DNA of 64,000 bases from Schistosoma mansoni (Eukaryota; Platyhelminthes; Trematoda; Strigeidida; Schistosomatidae): positions 15,488,434-15,552,433 of the forward strand of contig NC_031502.1 in the NCBI RefSeq assembly GCF_000237925.1, written 5' to 3'. How positions within the stretch are numbered: position 1 is the stretch's first letter; every line of letters starts with the position of its first letter. Shown in pieces: positions 39,301 through 49,589 of this stretch. Under the pieces are notes generated by a model, which was not told the DNA's origin, did no database searches, and saw only the letters and a list, made by a program, of their open reading frames with translations. Position numbers and translations under genes: made by a program.

Positions 39301-40712
39301 GCTCTAGATATAACGGCAACCATGAAGTGAATGTCTTTGAGATGTTATGAATAAAGAATTAGTTATTAAAAAATGTTCCAAAGTGTGTGGTCTGTTACCA
39401 GTATCCGTCAATCCATTATTCAACAGGTGTGTAGTCAGAACTGGGTTGTGTGAAAATACGCCAAACCATATCGCAGTTTATAAATATCAGTGATTAAGTT
39501 AAGCGTTTGATCTACTGTAGGAGACTCAACAAACACTCGACTTCAAAACCTTATTTAAATGCTTTCCATTGAATTATACAGACATGGATACATGTAAGTG
39601 TAAAAAGAGAAAAATATCAACTTGCCTCGGGTGAATTCCGACCACAAATACCAACACAATTATCACTCCATGGAATATGACAAGCAACTTTCACTAAAGC
39701 CGATCCAAATGCTTGTATTTTATCATCTACCTATGCGGACAACAGATTAGTCTTATTAATACATCTTACTTCTATATACGTTAACCAAGTATATTTTTCA
39801 TTTTGACTAAAACGTCGTCCCAAACAGGGTTGAAAGCCTATTTAAAATAATAGAGGAATGAGTGCCCGATAAATCATTTCGTATTACATTCAAGGTGAAG
39901 TATCGAATTGAAAAATCATAGAAAGCTTTTACAATGGGCCTATTGCTTCTACCAATTACTTGCTGGCAGTTAAATACTACATTTAATTTACTAGGCTGAA
40001 TGTTTCGGTAATAAACTTTTTCCTATTGCATAGTATGTGAAGCTGTTATTGAAACCAGAAAAATATCTGATGCACAATGTTTCAGATACTCTGAATTGGG
40101 AGTTTGGCGATAAAAGACATTTGTGAGATGGGAATTCGACAAACGTTCACATCAACTCAGGCAACTGAATTCGAAAAGATGGACTTATTTTTCAGGAGGG
40201 TGAGGTGATAGACTGAATGAGTTCACACAAATCACATGTCTGTGTTCAAATGCCACCTTTAGGCTGAAAGCTAAGTGATAGATGAGGCACGCTATTGGGT
40301 GAAGCCTATAATGTACATTGTCAAGGTCTAAATTTGTATGTTATTGTCTAGGTCTGGGAGATATATATATGTACCAAAGATTTGCGAACACTTGTTTTTG
40401 TTTCTCAATTACAGCTTCTCAATCGTTTTTAGTCCCCTCACTTCCTTAGCCTTTCATGAAACGTTTAGGAACCGTTTGTTTCCGTATCAGACAACTGCAG
40501 AAAGTAACAGAGGTCATAAATATTGATTGCATATATAACAAAAAGAAATATCTTGACAATATTAAGGCTTTGGGAGGTTCTTAATAAATCTCGTTTCCAA
40601 TAAAAGACTTACGCGAAGTCTCCAAACCCTTTTCGAACAAACTCTTCATAGTGCGTACGTCAGAAAACTTTAGAGTGAACCGAGTTGTGAAAGGGGATTT
40701 ACGAGCCCCTGT
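21241..40712 (-). CDS. ACSL: Long-chain acyl-CoA synthetase, ACSL1/5/6 type (15 exons, 5' end missing)
   Basis: This enzyme activates long-chain fatty acids to acyl-CoA through an acyl-AMP intermediate. Family members are anchored by an N-terminal membrane segment in ER, outer mitochondrial or peroxisomal membranes. Exons on the minus strand are 40613-40712, 39770-39837, 39626-39730, 38415-38514, 36238-36407, 34812-34844, 33827-33878, 33338-33417, 31898-31966, 28522-28739, 27129-27279, 25808-25972, 24577-24693, 22157-22483 and 21241-21396. Together they give 636 codons and a TAG stop, and every junction keeps frame. Landmarks are the AMP-binding loop [26 protein letters not shown], the signature [25 protein letters not shown] and [10 protein letters not shown]. 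The [13 protein letters not shown] form fits ACSL1/5/6 rather than ACSL3/4. Human ACSL1 is about 698 residues, so some 60-80 N-terminal residues with the membrane anchor are missing. An in-frame TAG abuts the first visible exon, so an upstream exon must exist. Platyhelminths are thought to lack de novo fatty acid synthesis, so this step should matter. Confidence 0.95.
22157..22483 (-). CDS. ACSL: ACSL exon, C-terminal domain
   Basis: The longest exon, 327 nt, between CTCTAG and GTAAGT. It begins [20 protein letters not shown] followed by [11 protein letters not shown], the [21 protein letters not shown] block with the C-terminal catalytic lysine region. It ends FLKGFEK, matching LKxFEQ before the last family motif. 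Confidence 0.95.
23311..23605. mobile_element. Short element with terminal inverted repeats, in an ACSL intron
   Basis: Left end GAATTCGCGGTGAGACTA (23311-23328) and right end ATAGTCTCGCCGAATTC are inverse copies differing by a small indel, about 295 bp apart. The interior has no open frame. Size and structure suit a MITE-like non-autonomous DNA element. The internal sequence resembles a dispersed schistosome repeat I recall, but I cannot name its family. Confidence 0.5.
24577..24693 (-). CDS. ACSL: ACSL exon with the FACS signature
   Basis: 39 codons between TTTGTAG and GTAAGG. It encodes [17 protein letters not shown] and then [14 protein letters not shown], the fatty-acyl-CoA synthetase signature that contributes to nucleotide binding and the domain hinge. 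Phase 0 on both sides. Confidence 0.96.
25808..25972 (-). CDS. ACSL: ACSL exon with the GxGxTE loop
   Basis: 165 nt between TTTAG and GTGAGC. It begins [12 protein letters not shown], the adenine-binding YGxTE-type loop of adenylate-forming enzymes, and ends VVKRDNRGE, which leads into ICVKG of the next exon. Phase 0 on both sides. Confidence 0.94.
27129..27279 (-). CDS. ACSL: ACSL exon
   Basis: 151 nt between ATTAG and GTAAGC. It encodes [20 protein letters not shown] and continues [14 protein letters not shown]. LGGRIxxIITGGAP is the conserved loop before the acyl-binding region in this family. Confidence 0.94.
28522..28739 (-). CDS. ACSL: ACSL exon
   Basis: 218 nt between a TTTATAG acceptor and a GTAAAT donor, leaving in phase 2. 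It begins [12 protein letters not shown] and includes [20 protein letters not shown], the family's LKPTxxxxVPRLLNRxYDK block. It ends KQKLGEQK plus two bases of an arginine codon. Confidence 0.94.
31898..31966 (-). CDS. ACSL: ACSL exon, 69 nt
   Basis: 23 codons between TTCTTCAG and GTGAGT. It encodes [20 protein letters not shown] then VNS. SYLPFAH matches the invariant SYLPLAHMFER block of the family. Phase 0 on both sides. Confidence 0.93.
32195..32560 (+). mobile_element. 3'-end fragment of a second RTE-like LINE lineage
   Basis: The region encodes a decayed [15 protein letters not shown]...MTQNRLQ segment, the C-terminal end typical of schistosome RTE-like reverse transcriptases, followed by T-rich 3' UTR. 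It matches the relic at 58930-59420 better than the SR2 copies. It lies antisense to ACSL in the intron between exons 31898-31966 and 33338-33417. Confidence 0.6.
33338..33417 (-). CDS. ACSL: ACSL exon with second half of the AMP-binding loop
   Basis: 80 nt between GTGTAG and GTTAGT. It completes the split glycine, then reads [20 protein letters not shown] and ENTEEK. The LPKG lysine belongs to the conserved nucleotide-binding loop. Confidence 0.93.
33827..33878 (-). CDS. ACSL: ACSL exon with first half of the AMP-binding loop
   Basis: 52 nt between TTTAG and a GTGGTC donor, ending in phase 1. It encodes [17 protein letters not shown] plus the first base of a glycine codon. The glycine is completed by the next exon, so the ATP/AMP-binding motif is split by an intron of about 0.4 kb. 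Confidence 0.93.
34812..34844 (-). CDS. ACSL: ACSL 33-nt micro-exon
   Basis: Eleven codons, [11 protein letters not shown], between TTTCAG and GTAAGT. It is phase 0 on both sides, so skipping it would keep the reading frame. It sits just before the [15 protein letters not shown] segment, where vertebrate ACSL has the Pro-rich linker ahead of the AMP-binding loop. Micro-exons are common in schistosomes. Confidence 0.78.
36238..36407 (-). CDS. ACSL: ACSL exon
   Basis: 170 nt between TTACAG and GTAAGT. It encodes [20 protein letters not shown] and continues to YLFDEFL. This corresponds to the weakly conserved segment after the KAELS...VVD block, so its identity rests mainly on frame, splice sites and position. 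Confidence 0.87.
36640..37500 (-). mobile_element. SR2/RTE-type LINE relic in an ACSL intron
   Basis: Minus-strand relic in the intron upstream of exon 36238-36407. Its 5' part (about 37490 down to 37380) matches the young copy around 57460-57560. The middle has an RT-like TREQQAGFR...ID stretch near 36950. The 3' part (36840 down to 36650) shares a long segment with the relic at 840-950. Many stops. It has the same transcriptional sense as ACSL. Confidence 0.68.
38415..38514 (-). CDS. ACSL: ACSL exon
   Basis: 100 nt between a TTTTACAG acceptor and a GTAAGA donor. It encodes [20 protein letters not shown] then [13 protein letters not shown], the family block after NRPE that ends with LYDTLGxEAI. 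It exits in phase 1 and joins the next exon as K-L-T-E-L. Confidence 0.92.
38956..39460 (+). mobile_element. LTR-retrotransposon fossil (probable LTR plus short internal end)
   Basis: Begins TGTAACTG, carries a TATAAATA box near 39150 and an AATAAA signal near 39350. It reaches a CA followed by GGTGTGTAGTCAGAACTGGG, which resembles the leader just inside a Gypsy-type LTR. No clear target duplication or partner LTR. It lies antisense to ACSL in the intron that begins with the GC donor. An old fragment; family unassigned. Confidence 0.42.
39626..39730 (-). CDS. ACSL: ACSL exon ending at a GC donor
   Basis: 35 codons starting [12 protein letters not shown] and ending CGRNSPE, matching the family's GSAL...IFAQNRPEW. 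The acceptor is CATAG. Only the GC donor (GAG|GCAAGT) lets the conserved NSPE-WFIAQ join in frame. The nearest GT, four bases on, would shift the frame of the next exon. Confidence 0.9.
39770..39837 (-). CDS. ACSL: ACSL exon, 68 nt
   Basis: Short exon between a TAG acceptor and a GTAAGA donor, entering in phase 1 and leaving in phase 0. It encodes [20 protein letters not shown], matching the family's GPCLGxR...YxWLSYxxV block. It restores the frame between the two flanking exons, which do not join directly. Confidence 0.9.
40613..40712 (-). CDS. ACSL: ACSL first visible exon
   Basis: A 100-nt exon encoding TGARKSPF...[17 protein letters not shown], which aligns with the GARRS...DDVxTLYEGFQRG region of vertebrate ACSL1. 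The acceptor is a T-rich tract ending TCTAG; the donor is GTAAGT in phase 1. The codon just upstream in frame is TAG, so this cannot be the first coding exon. A second AG three bases into the exon could serve as an alternative acceptor. Confidence 0.88.
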
Positions 40713-43700
40713 CTAGAAAAAAAATAGTTCGAACACTCATTAATTCTTTTTGATGTGAAGAAATTTCTACAATATACTTTTTGATTCATTAAATTTAAAG
40801 CAGTTTGGTCATTAATGTGGATGGATCATGTAAAAGCGAATCTGATAGCTTTACTGACAATCAACTGAGAGTTTCACCTTGGAATTTTCCAATAGGGACA
40901 GTCGAAAACTCAAGAAATTTTATCGGAACTTCAATTCAGTATAACCCAGAATCGCAATTGTAGACGATATAACGAGACTATTCAGACAAAAAAGATGTGA
41001 AAATAAAATTTTTAAAACCTCGAATAACAAGTGTTCCGACCAATATAGCTCGATAACTAGTTAAAGTAAACAAGCCCAACTAGTATATCAATGGTGTATC
41101 CATGACTCAAATAAAAGCGACAAGTGAACTTTATTTGTTTACCCTCCGTCACAGGAATAGAAGTCATATTATCCTAATAGCTTAAAAATTGTGTTGAAGG
41201 AATGGATCTGCCTCCCCACAAAACAAGTTAATGGATAGGTAATTTTAATAACCCTATACTTGGAAAATGATATTTTAACGCTTTTTAATAAACAAAACAA
41301 ATTAATGACAAAAATAAGCTGTCCGGAAATTGTTAGTTCAATTGTTTAAATTTTTAGATTTCTGTTTATGCATCAAAACGGATAATCCCATTTATGAATG
41401 TCTGTCATTTCGCAAAAGACAAACAAGCTCCTACTTTTAATGAAAGAAATGGAAATGCATAATATTATTTACTAATAAATTTATATTGTTAGACCCTTCC
41501 TCAATGTAGAACCGCAGTTACCAGTCCCCATCATCAATTCAAAGTTGTCGAGAAAATTTCCAGAGGAACCTGTTGGGAAGTGAATAGAATATCGGCACTA
41601 AATCCTAAACAGTTATTATGCAGGTACTCATAAACAATGCAGGACCTGGCAAAGACATCTACAAGACCGTGTCTTCATTCTTCATATGGGAACAGAAAGA
41701 AACCAAGCAGAGAAAATTCGACACAATAATGTCAATGGAGTCCACAATTGATGGTTACGATTATCTCGTGGTGATTACCTAGAAATTTTGTCCCTTTCAA
41801 CGCCTATTATTTCAATAGTCAGTGACTCTACAAAGTGTTTTTATCTTCGTCTCTCCCGTGACTCTTTCTATTCTACTGTTATCCAAGGTATAAAAGTGAT
41901 TCAGAGTCGGTAACGCTCGGGTGTGCTTAAGACGAGTTCTAACAACTTAGATTAGTGAGGGTTTACTGGTTGACTAGCCAACTAAACTTTTTGATCTAAC
42001 ACTCTATCCTAAACCACGATTGACATTTTCCACAATACATAACCAATCTTATGATTAAATCCTAAAACTCTAAACAAACCCTCAGGCCTCAAATATCACA
42101 ATCTACTGATATGAAGTAAAACAGATTGAACTGTTGTCCACTGAACTCGCTCTTCTATATGTAGACAGATATTATGACTACAACACTGACAGTACAGACT
42201 GACAAAAGTTGAGTAAATTTTTAAATCCACGACAACATTTCTTCGGCTACTATTGACTTTCAACCGTGTTACCCAAGGTCTCATGATTCATTGTAAGTAT
42301 CTCGTGAACCACAAATAAGAAGTATATTTCTCGCAACATGTCGCCTAGTGATTGAAGTAAGCGTGAAGTTCTTAAAATATAAAAATCATAAATTTCTGTC
42401 CTATTTCAAAACTATGCTTAGTACAGCATCAAAATTGTCTTGGTAAAAAAGTACGGAGACAAATGCCTACATATCTGTTGCTCATAACTTACAGATACTT
42501 CTTGCAATTTCGACTGATGTTGAAGTGGATCAGGTTGAAATAATACATCTTGATTACGACTGTATAACAATATCAAAGTGAGGAAACCAATAATGTTGTG
42601 GCAGAGTTTAACTTTAAAAAACACTGGTAGCTACTGAACAATGTTGTAGCATTAATCACAGGCTATCTATTCATAAGTATAGTCAAACAATGAAAATGAG
42701 AACCAATAGTTTGATTTTGACCAGTAAATATCTAGACCAGTAGTGACCTATGACTTCTAAGAATTGACCTATAACTCAAAGTGTAATCTGTTCACTTTGA
42801 ATTTACTCATTTCGAGACATAAATAATATACTATTTCTTCTGTTCCTATGAAAGAAATGCAAGGTGTTTGACTACCTTTTAAAATCAAGATAAGGAACTG
42901 TTTTCCTTCAATAATAATGAACATTAGTGTGACCAATAATACGACCAACGAAGCAGCCAAAAAGTGCCACTAGCACTCCCACTGAGTGACTCAATGTAAA
43001 GCAAATAAACCTATACTTGGTGAATTACATTAAGATCATGTCAGACGTCAATCATGTTTAAACGCAAAAATATTGCTCATAAATGATATTTTATTTATTA
43101 GTATTCTGTGTTGTGGAAACAGACCAACCTTGGAATCGATTACGATTGACTGTTTGTTTAAATGTGGGGATACATATGGTTCTGAAACGTTTGGTTTGTG
43201 TACTTTGTAGTAGTGATGAGGATAATCTGATTGAACACCTAAAATTCAATAACGAATTTCTGTAAGAGTTCAAACAAAGGTTTTGTAATATTAAATCTGC
43301 ATAAGTTATGGAACAATATACTCATAACTAGTCGTTTGCATCCTCCACAAACTTGAGAATAGTTTATCATGGAATACAAGATTTTTGAAATAGGAGAGTA
43401 TTTTTGTTTCCTACATTTATGAAGGCTTGGGAAAAATACGCTTGGTTACTGAAAATTCACCATCGATTTGAAAGAAACACTGTTGAAGGAAGTTATTCAG
43501 AGTGAATCATCTAAGGATATTGACATAATAAAATCAGTTTAAATTGAATTAGAACTCTTTTGAAAGTAGTTCAATTGTGCAAACGTTTACTAAAAATAAC
43601 CCGAAAAAACGATGAAGTAGGAAACAAAATTTATTTCATAAATAAAACGGCAGTTTTGTGCAGATTACTACCCTTCTATTAGTCAAACTTTAGTCCAACA

Positions 43701-46700
43701 AATATATAGTATTATGACTCTGTTTCAGTGTACACACTTAGTTTGCACTACCGCTGATAGTCTTTAAAGCTTCCTCGCAAAAGCGAATTAGACACCTTAC
43801 CAAACGTATAGTATTTAAGAAAGCAATTATTATAAATATTACTATTGTTGCTAAACTACACGGCATAAAACGACTAAACACATGTCCAATAATAAGCGCA
43901 TCTTAGTGTGGTTCATAAAACTTACCACAATATATGTTTGGATTTCCATAAGTATCTCAGTTAAATAATTGCAAATCCATAACTACGATAGTGTTCTGTT
44001 TACAGTCTGTGTCTAAATATCAATGGAAAAACTTCATTGAGAAGCGTTGATACAGCTGAACTTTAGCCACACTATTCTGTTTTCAGATTGACAAATGATT
44101 TGTGGTAAGCCAATTTTGTTGCGTAAACAGTTCGTATGTAGAATTCACTTTCCAGGGGTCTGACATTTACCACACGAGTGACAAAAGCTTTTGCTACTTA
44201 CAAATTATACTTAGAATGATGACTTAAGTTAGATAGTGAAAAAGCATGACGAAATAACTTCCAAAAAATGTAGCTTTCATTAAACCTTTCAGTTCAATAT
44301 AGGAGAATGCCTTTATCGGAGAGGTAAAACGTCCTCATATAAGATTACGGTGGACAGAACCTTATCAGCGCACACTAGGAATGTCCCTGGGGCCTTATTA
44401 TTGTGTTCATCGAAAAATAAACTGAGTTTTGCACAAACGTAAAACGTTTAATTTCTCCATTATCACTAACTTTTGTTGAATATATGCAACTTTTTAGCCC
44501 TAATCTTTAACCAATTTTCAGTTGTTAACTGAATAGAACCATTAGTGAAAAGCATACTATTCTAACTATAGCTAGTATAACCATAATTTGGCTTGTTTTA
44601 ACACTATGAATCCGAAAAACTTATTCAATATTTCGCTAATTAACATTGGACGTTGTGGATTACTTTGATTCATGGAACGTCAGCGATGAGTGATTTCTCA
44701 ATTAAAGTAAGAACCTGTACCGTCACGTTTCAAGTGAAAATTTTCTGTTGGCTCAAATTGTACCAAAAACCATCTCCTGCAGTAATATTCTTCTTTTACT
44801 GCTTTTTATTTTAGGAGAATCAGATAACATGTCGGGGGGTCAGTATCAAACTTTTTGATCTGAAACGACAATTTTTACCAATGATACAGTATGGAAATGG
44901 TAAGTTAGGTCGCTTGTCGCTTTACAAAACAACCTGCTTATAAGAACTTCATTTCTGAAAACACCTTAAAACTCCCTATATAACACAGAATCTAAAGTTT
45001 AATTATACTTTTGGATCCCTGTGTGAAGACATTTTCATCTTAAGCATGCGGATGACATAACTGTAAGATGAAAATCGGGTCATTAGAATCCTACCTATCC
45101 AGTTAACAATTGGTGTCCGTGGGGAAACTACAATACACATACAAAATGCTCCTGCAGGAATGCCGGGACCCTGTTTCTACGCCAACTCTGTGGTAAATCC
45201 CCGGAAACATTTGAAAAATCCGTTACCTGGGTTTTTACCTGGCTCGGACTAGAAGCCAATATGGATCCTGATGTAGCTTTCGTCGAAATTCATTATAAAA
45301 GTGAAATAATTTACTCAAAGTGAGTTTTCCTTGGCCTTATTGATTGCTCAACCGTATTGATTAACAAATATTATTCCTGTTCACTTATATATCAATTGTA
45401 CTACCCTTTCCTTCTTTATTCCTTAACAAATTATCGCTCCATTTTTGTGGTAAATATTTCTTGGCATCGATAAAACAGTTGTATATCTTTAAATACGGGT
45501 AAATTATAGCTAACTAATTCTTCAGTGAACCTAGTCAAAGCTACGTATGTGAGCATGTATACCAGAGGAAGAAGCTAACCAATTATGATCTCAGAATATT
45601 TTGACAGTCACGTTAATTTAGAGGGCACAATGGGTTAAAAAAATGAAAATAATGTTTAATTATCCAATTTATTGACCTTTTCAACATGACGATTTTAACA
45701 TACGGCTAATTAAACTTCTTAAACTAAACATAAGGAGATAAGAATACTGAGCTTGTTGAATGAGTATTTCATTTTAACAGTTTTCTCTATGAATCGTCTG
45801 TATCGTCATGGATGTTAGATATCCCAAAGATAATTTTATTGTCAACTGACAGGGTTTCACATTTGATATAAACAAAAGTCTATCAGATGCGGACAAATAT
45901 AAGCAGGATGAAACGTGAATTAAATAAATTACTGAACAAGCTAGTCGATGGCGTGAGTTGTCATATTTCAAACCCCGTTCCCAGCTAAAGTAACCATAGA
46001 ACTTTTAGCACATTGCTTCAAGAAAAGTTACATGATTATGTGTCTATACTTAGACTACTCTTCTTTAACTGTAACAATGAATAAGTGAATAGAACTACAT
46101 GCTATTATTCCCATAAGTTCTCCCATTTAAATGCTAATATCAGTATGGGAGAAAAATGACTTGATAACATAGTCGTAGCTGCTTTCAGATATTTTATTGT
46201 CCTGAAACATTCATCCGTTCAAAATATACCAACAACCAACTACTAATCGGATTCATCTGGACAGACAGAAGTAAATACAGATACCTTAGAGTAACGCCAT
46301 CGTTCAGTTGTTCAGTAGAACCTCAATGGTTCAAGCTAAAAGATGTTGCATATAATTTAAAAATACATAAAACAAAAAGCATGGTACCTCGATCATGTTA
46401 CGCATCAGATAACCTTATTCACAAAGGTCTCACATTTAACACTCAAAATGGCAACTCGTATAAATGGGCTCTTAATTTCCTGATACAGATACAGTTGAAA
46501 TTAGTAAACTCTGACAACTTACAAGCAAGATTCGGCACAGACCCCTGTAACTCTAAAGTAGGTGCAAAGGATTCATGACATATCCCTATTCCACACCGAT
46601 TAATAAAAATAACAACTGTGAATATTCGATGTCCAATGTGTCTATAATAATCTAAAGTAAACCAATTGCCCCTTCACGATGGCGTGTGTATGTGAAGGCA

Positions 46701-48464
46701 CAGATTTGGATCACTAGTGACAGGCAGTGAAGGGTTTAGCCACTCGGCTGCATTAATCCTGAAAAATCCTAAAGTTACTTGGGGGATGAGGGACTTTGAA
46801 TGTAAGCCAGTGTATTTCCTTCGATACAGTGGAGTTGTTGAAACCAATGACCATCACGTCCTCGTGCAATTGCACTAGTGTTAACTTTAGTGTGATCCCT
46901 ATAAACAGCCGGGGCTCGTTATATCGAAGATGTTGCCATTTCCAGAAAACAGTTATATGAACCAGATTAACTCTGAACAAAGTAACTCACATAATTTGCA
47001 CTGCATTTCTCAGGAAAAATGTACTGCACTAAAAGGTTATGGTATTTAAAACCGTGTGAAAGTACAACCCTAAGTTGTGACCTAGAAAGTGAACCAATTA
47101 AAACAAAAGAATTTGCTCCCCAATGAACGTTAAACTAAGTGATCGTTCTAGAGGAGAAGAGTCCATGCTCAAATCGCTATTTCTTGTTTCTCGGAATAAG
47201 CAGTTTTCTTTCGCATGCTCAGGAATAGGAAGGAGCTCTAACTAATATCGTTATGGTGAGCTTGTGTAGACTAATTCATTTCACTGTGCCAGCTTATCCA
47301 TGGTGATATTTGAGAACGAGTTCCAAGACATTGAAAAATGTCCAGGGATCTACCAAGATAATTTTCATTGTAATGTTTTTCAGCCTGAGACTGTCATTTA
47401 TGAGCTATTTGTGAATCTTCTGTTCATGGCTAATTTCAGGTCATAATATTGATTTTTGTGCCTAACGCTCTTCACATCGAGTATGCAAACAAGTGTATTC
47501 CACAGTTTCGTTTCATCTACCAGTGCTTCCATTAATTCGTTTCATCTTAGATTGAAAAATATTATCCGCGCACATAAGGAAAAATGTCTTGCTGGCGTAA
47601 AAACACTCACTGTGCAACGGAGTCAAAGATTACAAAAAATGTTTCCAAATAAATTAGTGAAGAGATGTGCTATCTTGCGCATCTTGAAAGTATCTACGAA
47701 TTGGTCATTATGGACGAACACACTACAAACTGCTCCACCAAATTCATTTTTCGTCGCACCAGTATATAAAATCTTAACATCTGAATAACAACTTGAGAAA
47801 ACGTTAAAAGATTATTTTACAAGCTCAGCTAAGGTCAAGCGTTTCATAATCCATATATAATAACAACTTCAGACTGGTGGTTTCAATATCCTCAAATGTA
47901 AAACCACTTGTATGCGCTTGAAACAACAAACTATTTCCTACGTTTCCGAAAATATATTTTGGAAATAAGTTATCCCACAAATTTACCCAGACAAATTATT
48001 ATGACTAATGTTTTCAAATTATTCCAAACACAACAGGTAAATTAAAATCAACATCCATGATCGGCTCACTGAATATTAGTGGTAAATCAACAAAGTTATG
48101 AACTAATATGAGCAAAACAACAGGTTTAAAGAACAGTGAGACAAAACAGGAGTGATTTTTATCTAATTTTTTTGAAGACGTTAAATGCGCAGAATTCAAT
48201 AACTCACTCATCAACACCCACTTTCGATAGAATTCACAGACGCTGTAGTTAATTGTCGATTACCCAATTCATATAAATTTCAGACAAAAAAATTATTTCT
48301 GTAACATACATTGTTAAAGACTGGTCAGAACATTCATCTCTTGCTTCAAATACTTTAAAGAACCATATTTCAATTTCAGTCAAACGTTCATTAGGTTAAA
48401 TGATATTTTGGATAATAACATACTGTTAATCAAAGACGGGCTTTGAAATTACCTACTTTGCCAA
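40713..48464. other. Stretch between ACSL and the gap, no gene assigned
   Basis: It should contain the ACSL first exon(s) and promoter, and perhaps NDC1 5' exons. I could not identify either. A hydrophobic minus-strand frame at 42769-42960 is noted but unsupported. Patches at 45115-45250 and 46200-46900 look repeat-like (higher GC, broken frames) without a family assignment. Confidence 0.45.
47456..47788 (+). other. Unassigned 110-codon open frame
   Basis: One of the longer open frames near the scaffold gap. It has a basic, Ser-rich start (FHSFVSSTSASINSFHLRLK) and then RAHKEKCLAGVKTLTVQRSQ. It has no membrane segments, so it does not look like the missing NDC1 N-terminal half. Function unknown and possibly non-coding. 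Confidence 0.25.
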
Positions 48465-48664
48465 NNNNNNNNNNNNNNNNNNNNNNNNNNNNNNNNNNNN
48501 NNNNNNNNNNNNNNNNNNNNNNNNNNNNNNNNNNNNNNNNNNNNNNNNNNNNNNNNNNNNNNNNNNNNNNNNNNNNNNNNNNNNNNNNNNNNNNNNNNNN
48601 NNNNNNNNNNNNNNNNNNNNNNNNNNNNNNNNNNNNNNNNNNNNNNNNNNNNNNNNNNNNNNNN
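48465..48664. other. Scaffold gap (200 N)
   Basis: Exactly 200 undetermined bases, a conventional placeholder length. Sequence resumes inside the C-terminal part of an SR2/RTE LINE, so the assembly probably broke on a repeat. The hidden sequence likely includes the rest of that LINE. Confidence 0.99.
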
Positions 48665-49228
48665 TGGTCAGTAATGCAGAGGTTCGGCATCGTGTGCTCG
48701 GGCGCAGAGACGATAATCCCTTTGATGTCACCATCTTGAAACACCGACTTCGGTGGCTTGCTTATGTTCTACGAATGTCGTCCCAGAGAATTCCACGTCG
48801 TGCATTATTTGCCGACTCTGGGACTGGTTGGAAAAAGCGGAGAGGAGGTCAGTGTATGACATGGTGTCGTGGTATGAAAGAAAGCTGCAAAGGGCTGGCA
48901 TCTGTTGGTCCTTCACGACTCCCTGACTGGGGTCCGAGAGATGGTGCAACACAGTGGCTAGAGACGTTATCAGAATAGAAGCTAGTGGCGTGCCTGCTGT
49001 AACCTTTTACTTTCTTCATAAAGAGTGGCTATGACTTTCTTAACTGAAAGAGTTTCCCTGGTTGTGCATTTCAGTTCCCCCTATCATTACTCTTCTCCTT
49101 TTCTTTTTTTCCTTCTTTTATATATACACATCTTCCTTCTCCCATTCTCATTATTTTGTGTGGCGCATATGTATCCGGTGCCCTTTGTACCAATATATAT
49201 GTGATTAAATAAATAAATAAAAATAAAA
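48665..49228 (+). mobile_element. SR2/RTE LINE 3' end, cut off by the gap
   Basis: Nearly identical to 58348-58921: the encoded MSSQRIPRRALFADSGTGWK is the same in both. It is followed by the 3' UTR and a TAAATAAATAAA tail at 49205-49228. The reading frame is open to a stop soon after LETLSE, a little before the other copy's LDTLSDMAQNKSE end. The high similarity indicates a young insertion. Confidence 0.88.
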
Positions 49229-49369
49229 CGACTGGGACCTATTCAAACGTAAGTATCGAAATTTGTAAGATCTAGATTACATACTTGAGAGATATGCTGT
49301 TCGCGTACCCTCCAACCTTTAAAACATTCAAATGTCTATCAAAAGTTGATCATTCTACACCTTTTTTTT

Positions 49370-49588
49370 TGACCTATGTCTAACAGCCCTCAAATGCCCT
49401 GGTACGGCGAAGAGTGAGGAGAGTCAGCTCTCCCTCTCTAAATGCTTTCACATGACCGCGCTCATACAACCACTACCAGGGAAGCCCTACTCACTGCCTT
49501 CTCGTGACGGGGGTGTTGTTTACGAAATTGAGAGGACAAAAAGCGAATGTCCGGCACTTTAACCGGGTTGGTGGGTATGAAGAATCCA
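49370..49588 (-). mobile_element. 5'-leader fragment of an RTE-type element
   Basis: On the minus strand it begins GGTGGATTCTTCATACCCACC then AACCCGGTTAAAGTGCCGGA, a hairpin followed by a conserved leader. The same start recurs in the loop of the palindrome at 49904-49945. The rest is GC-richer than its surroundings and has no open frame. I infer the 5' end of an autonomous or short RTE element. Confidence 0.5.
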
Positions 49589-49589
49589 C

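Noticed and set aside
42769-42960. Hydrophobic minus-strand frame as the missing ACSL membrane-anchor exon
   Set aside because: It has an upstream in-frame stop and no family-like sequence leading into TGARKS. Its only plausible donor gives a peptide with no resemblance to ACSL N-termini.
43083-43273. Overlapping open frames on both strands
   Set aside because: No conserved motif, splice context or membrane pattern; typical chance frames.
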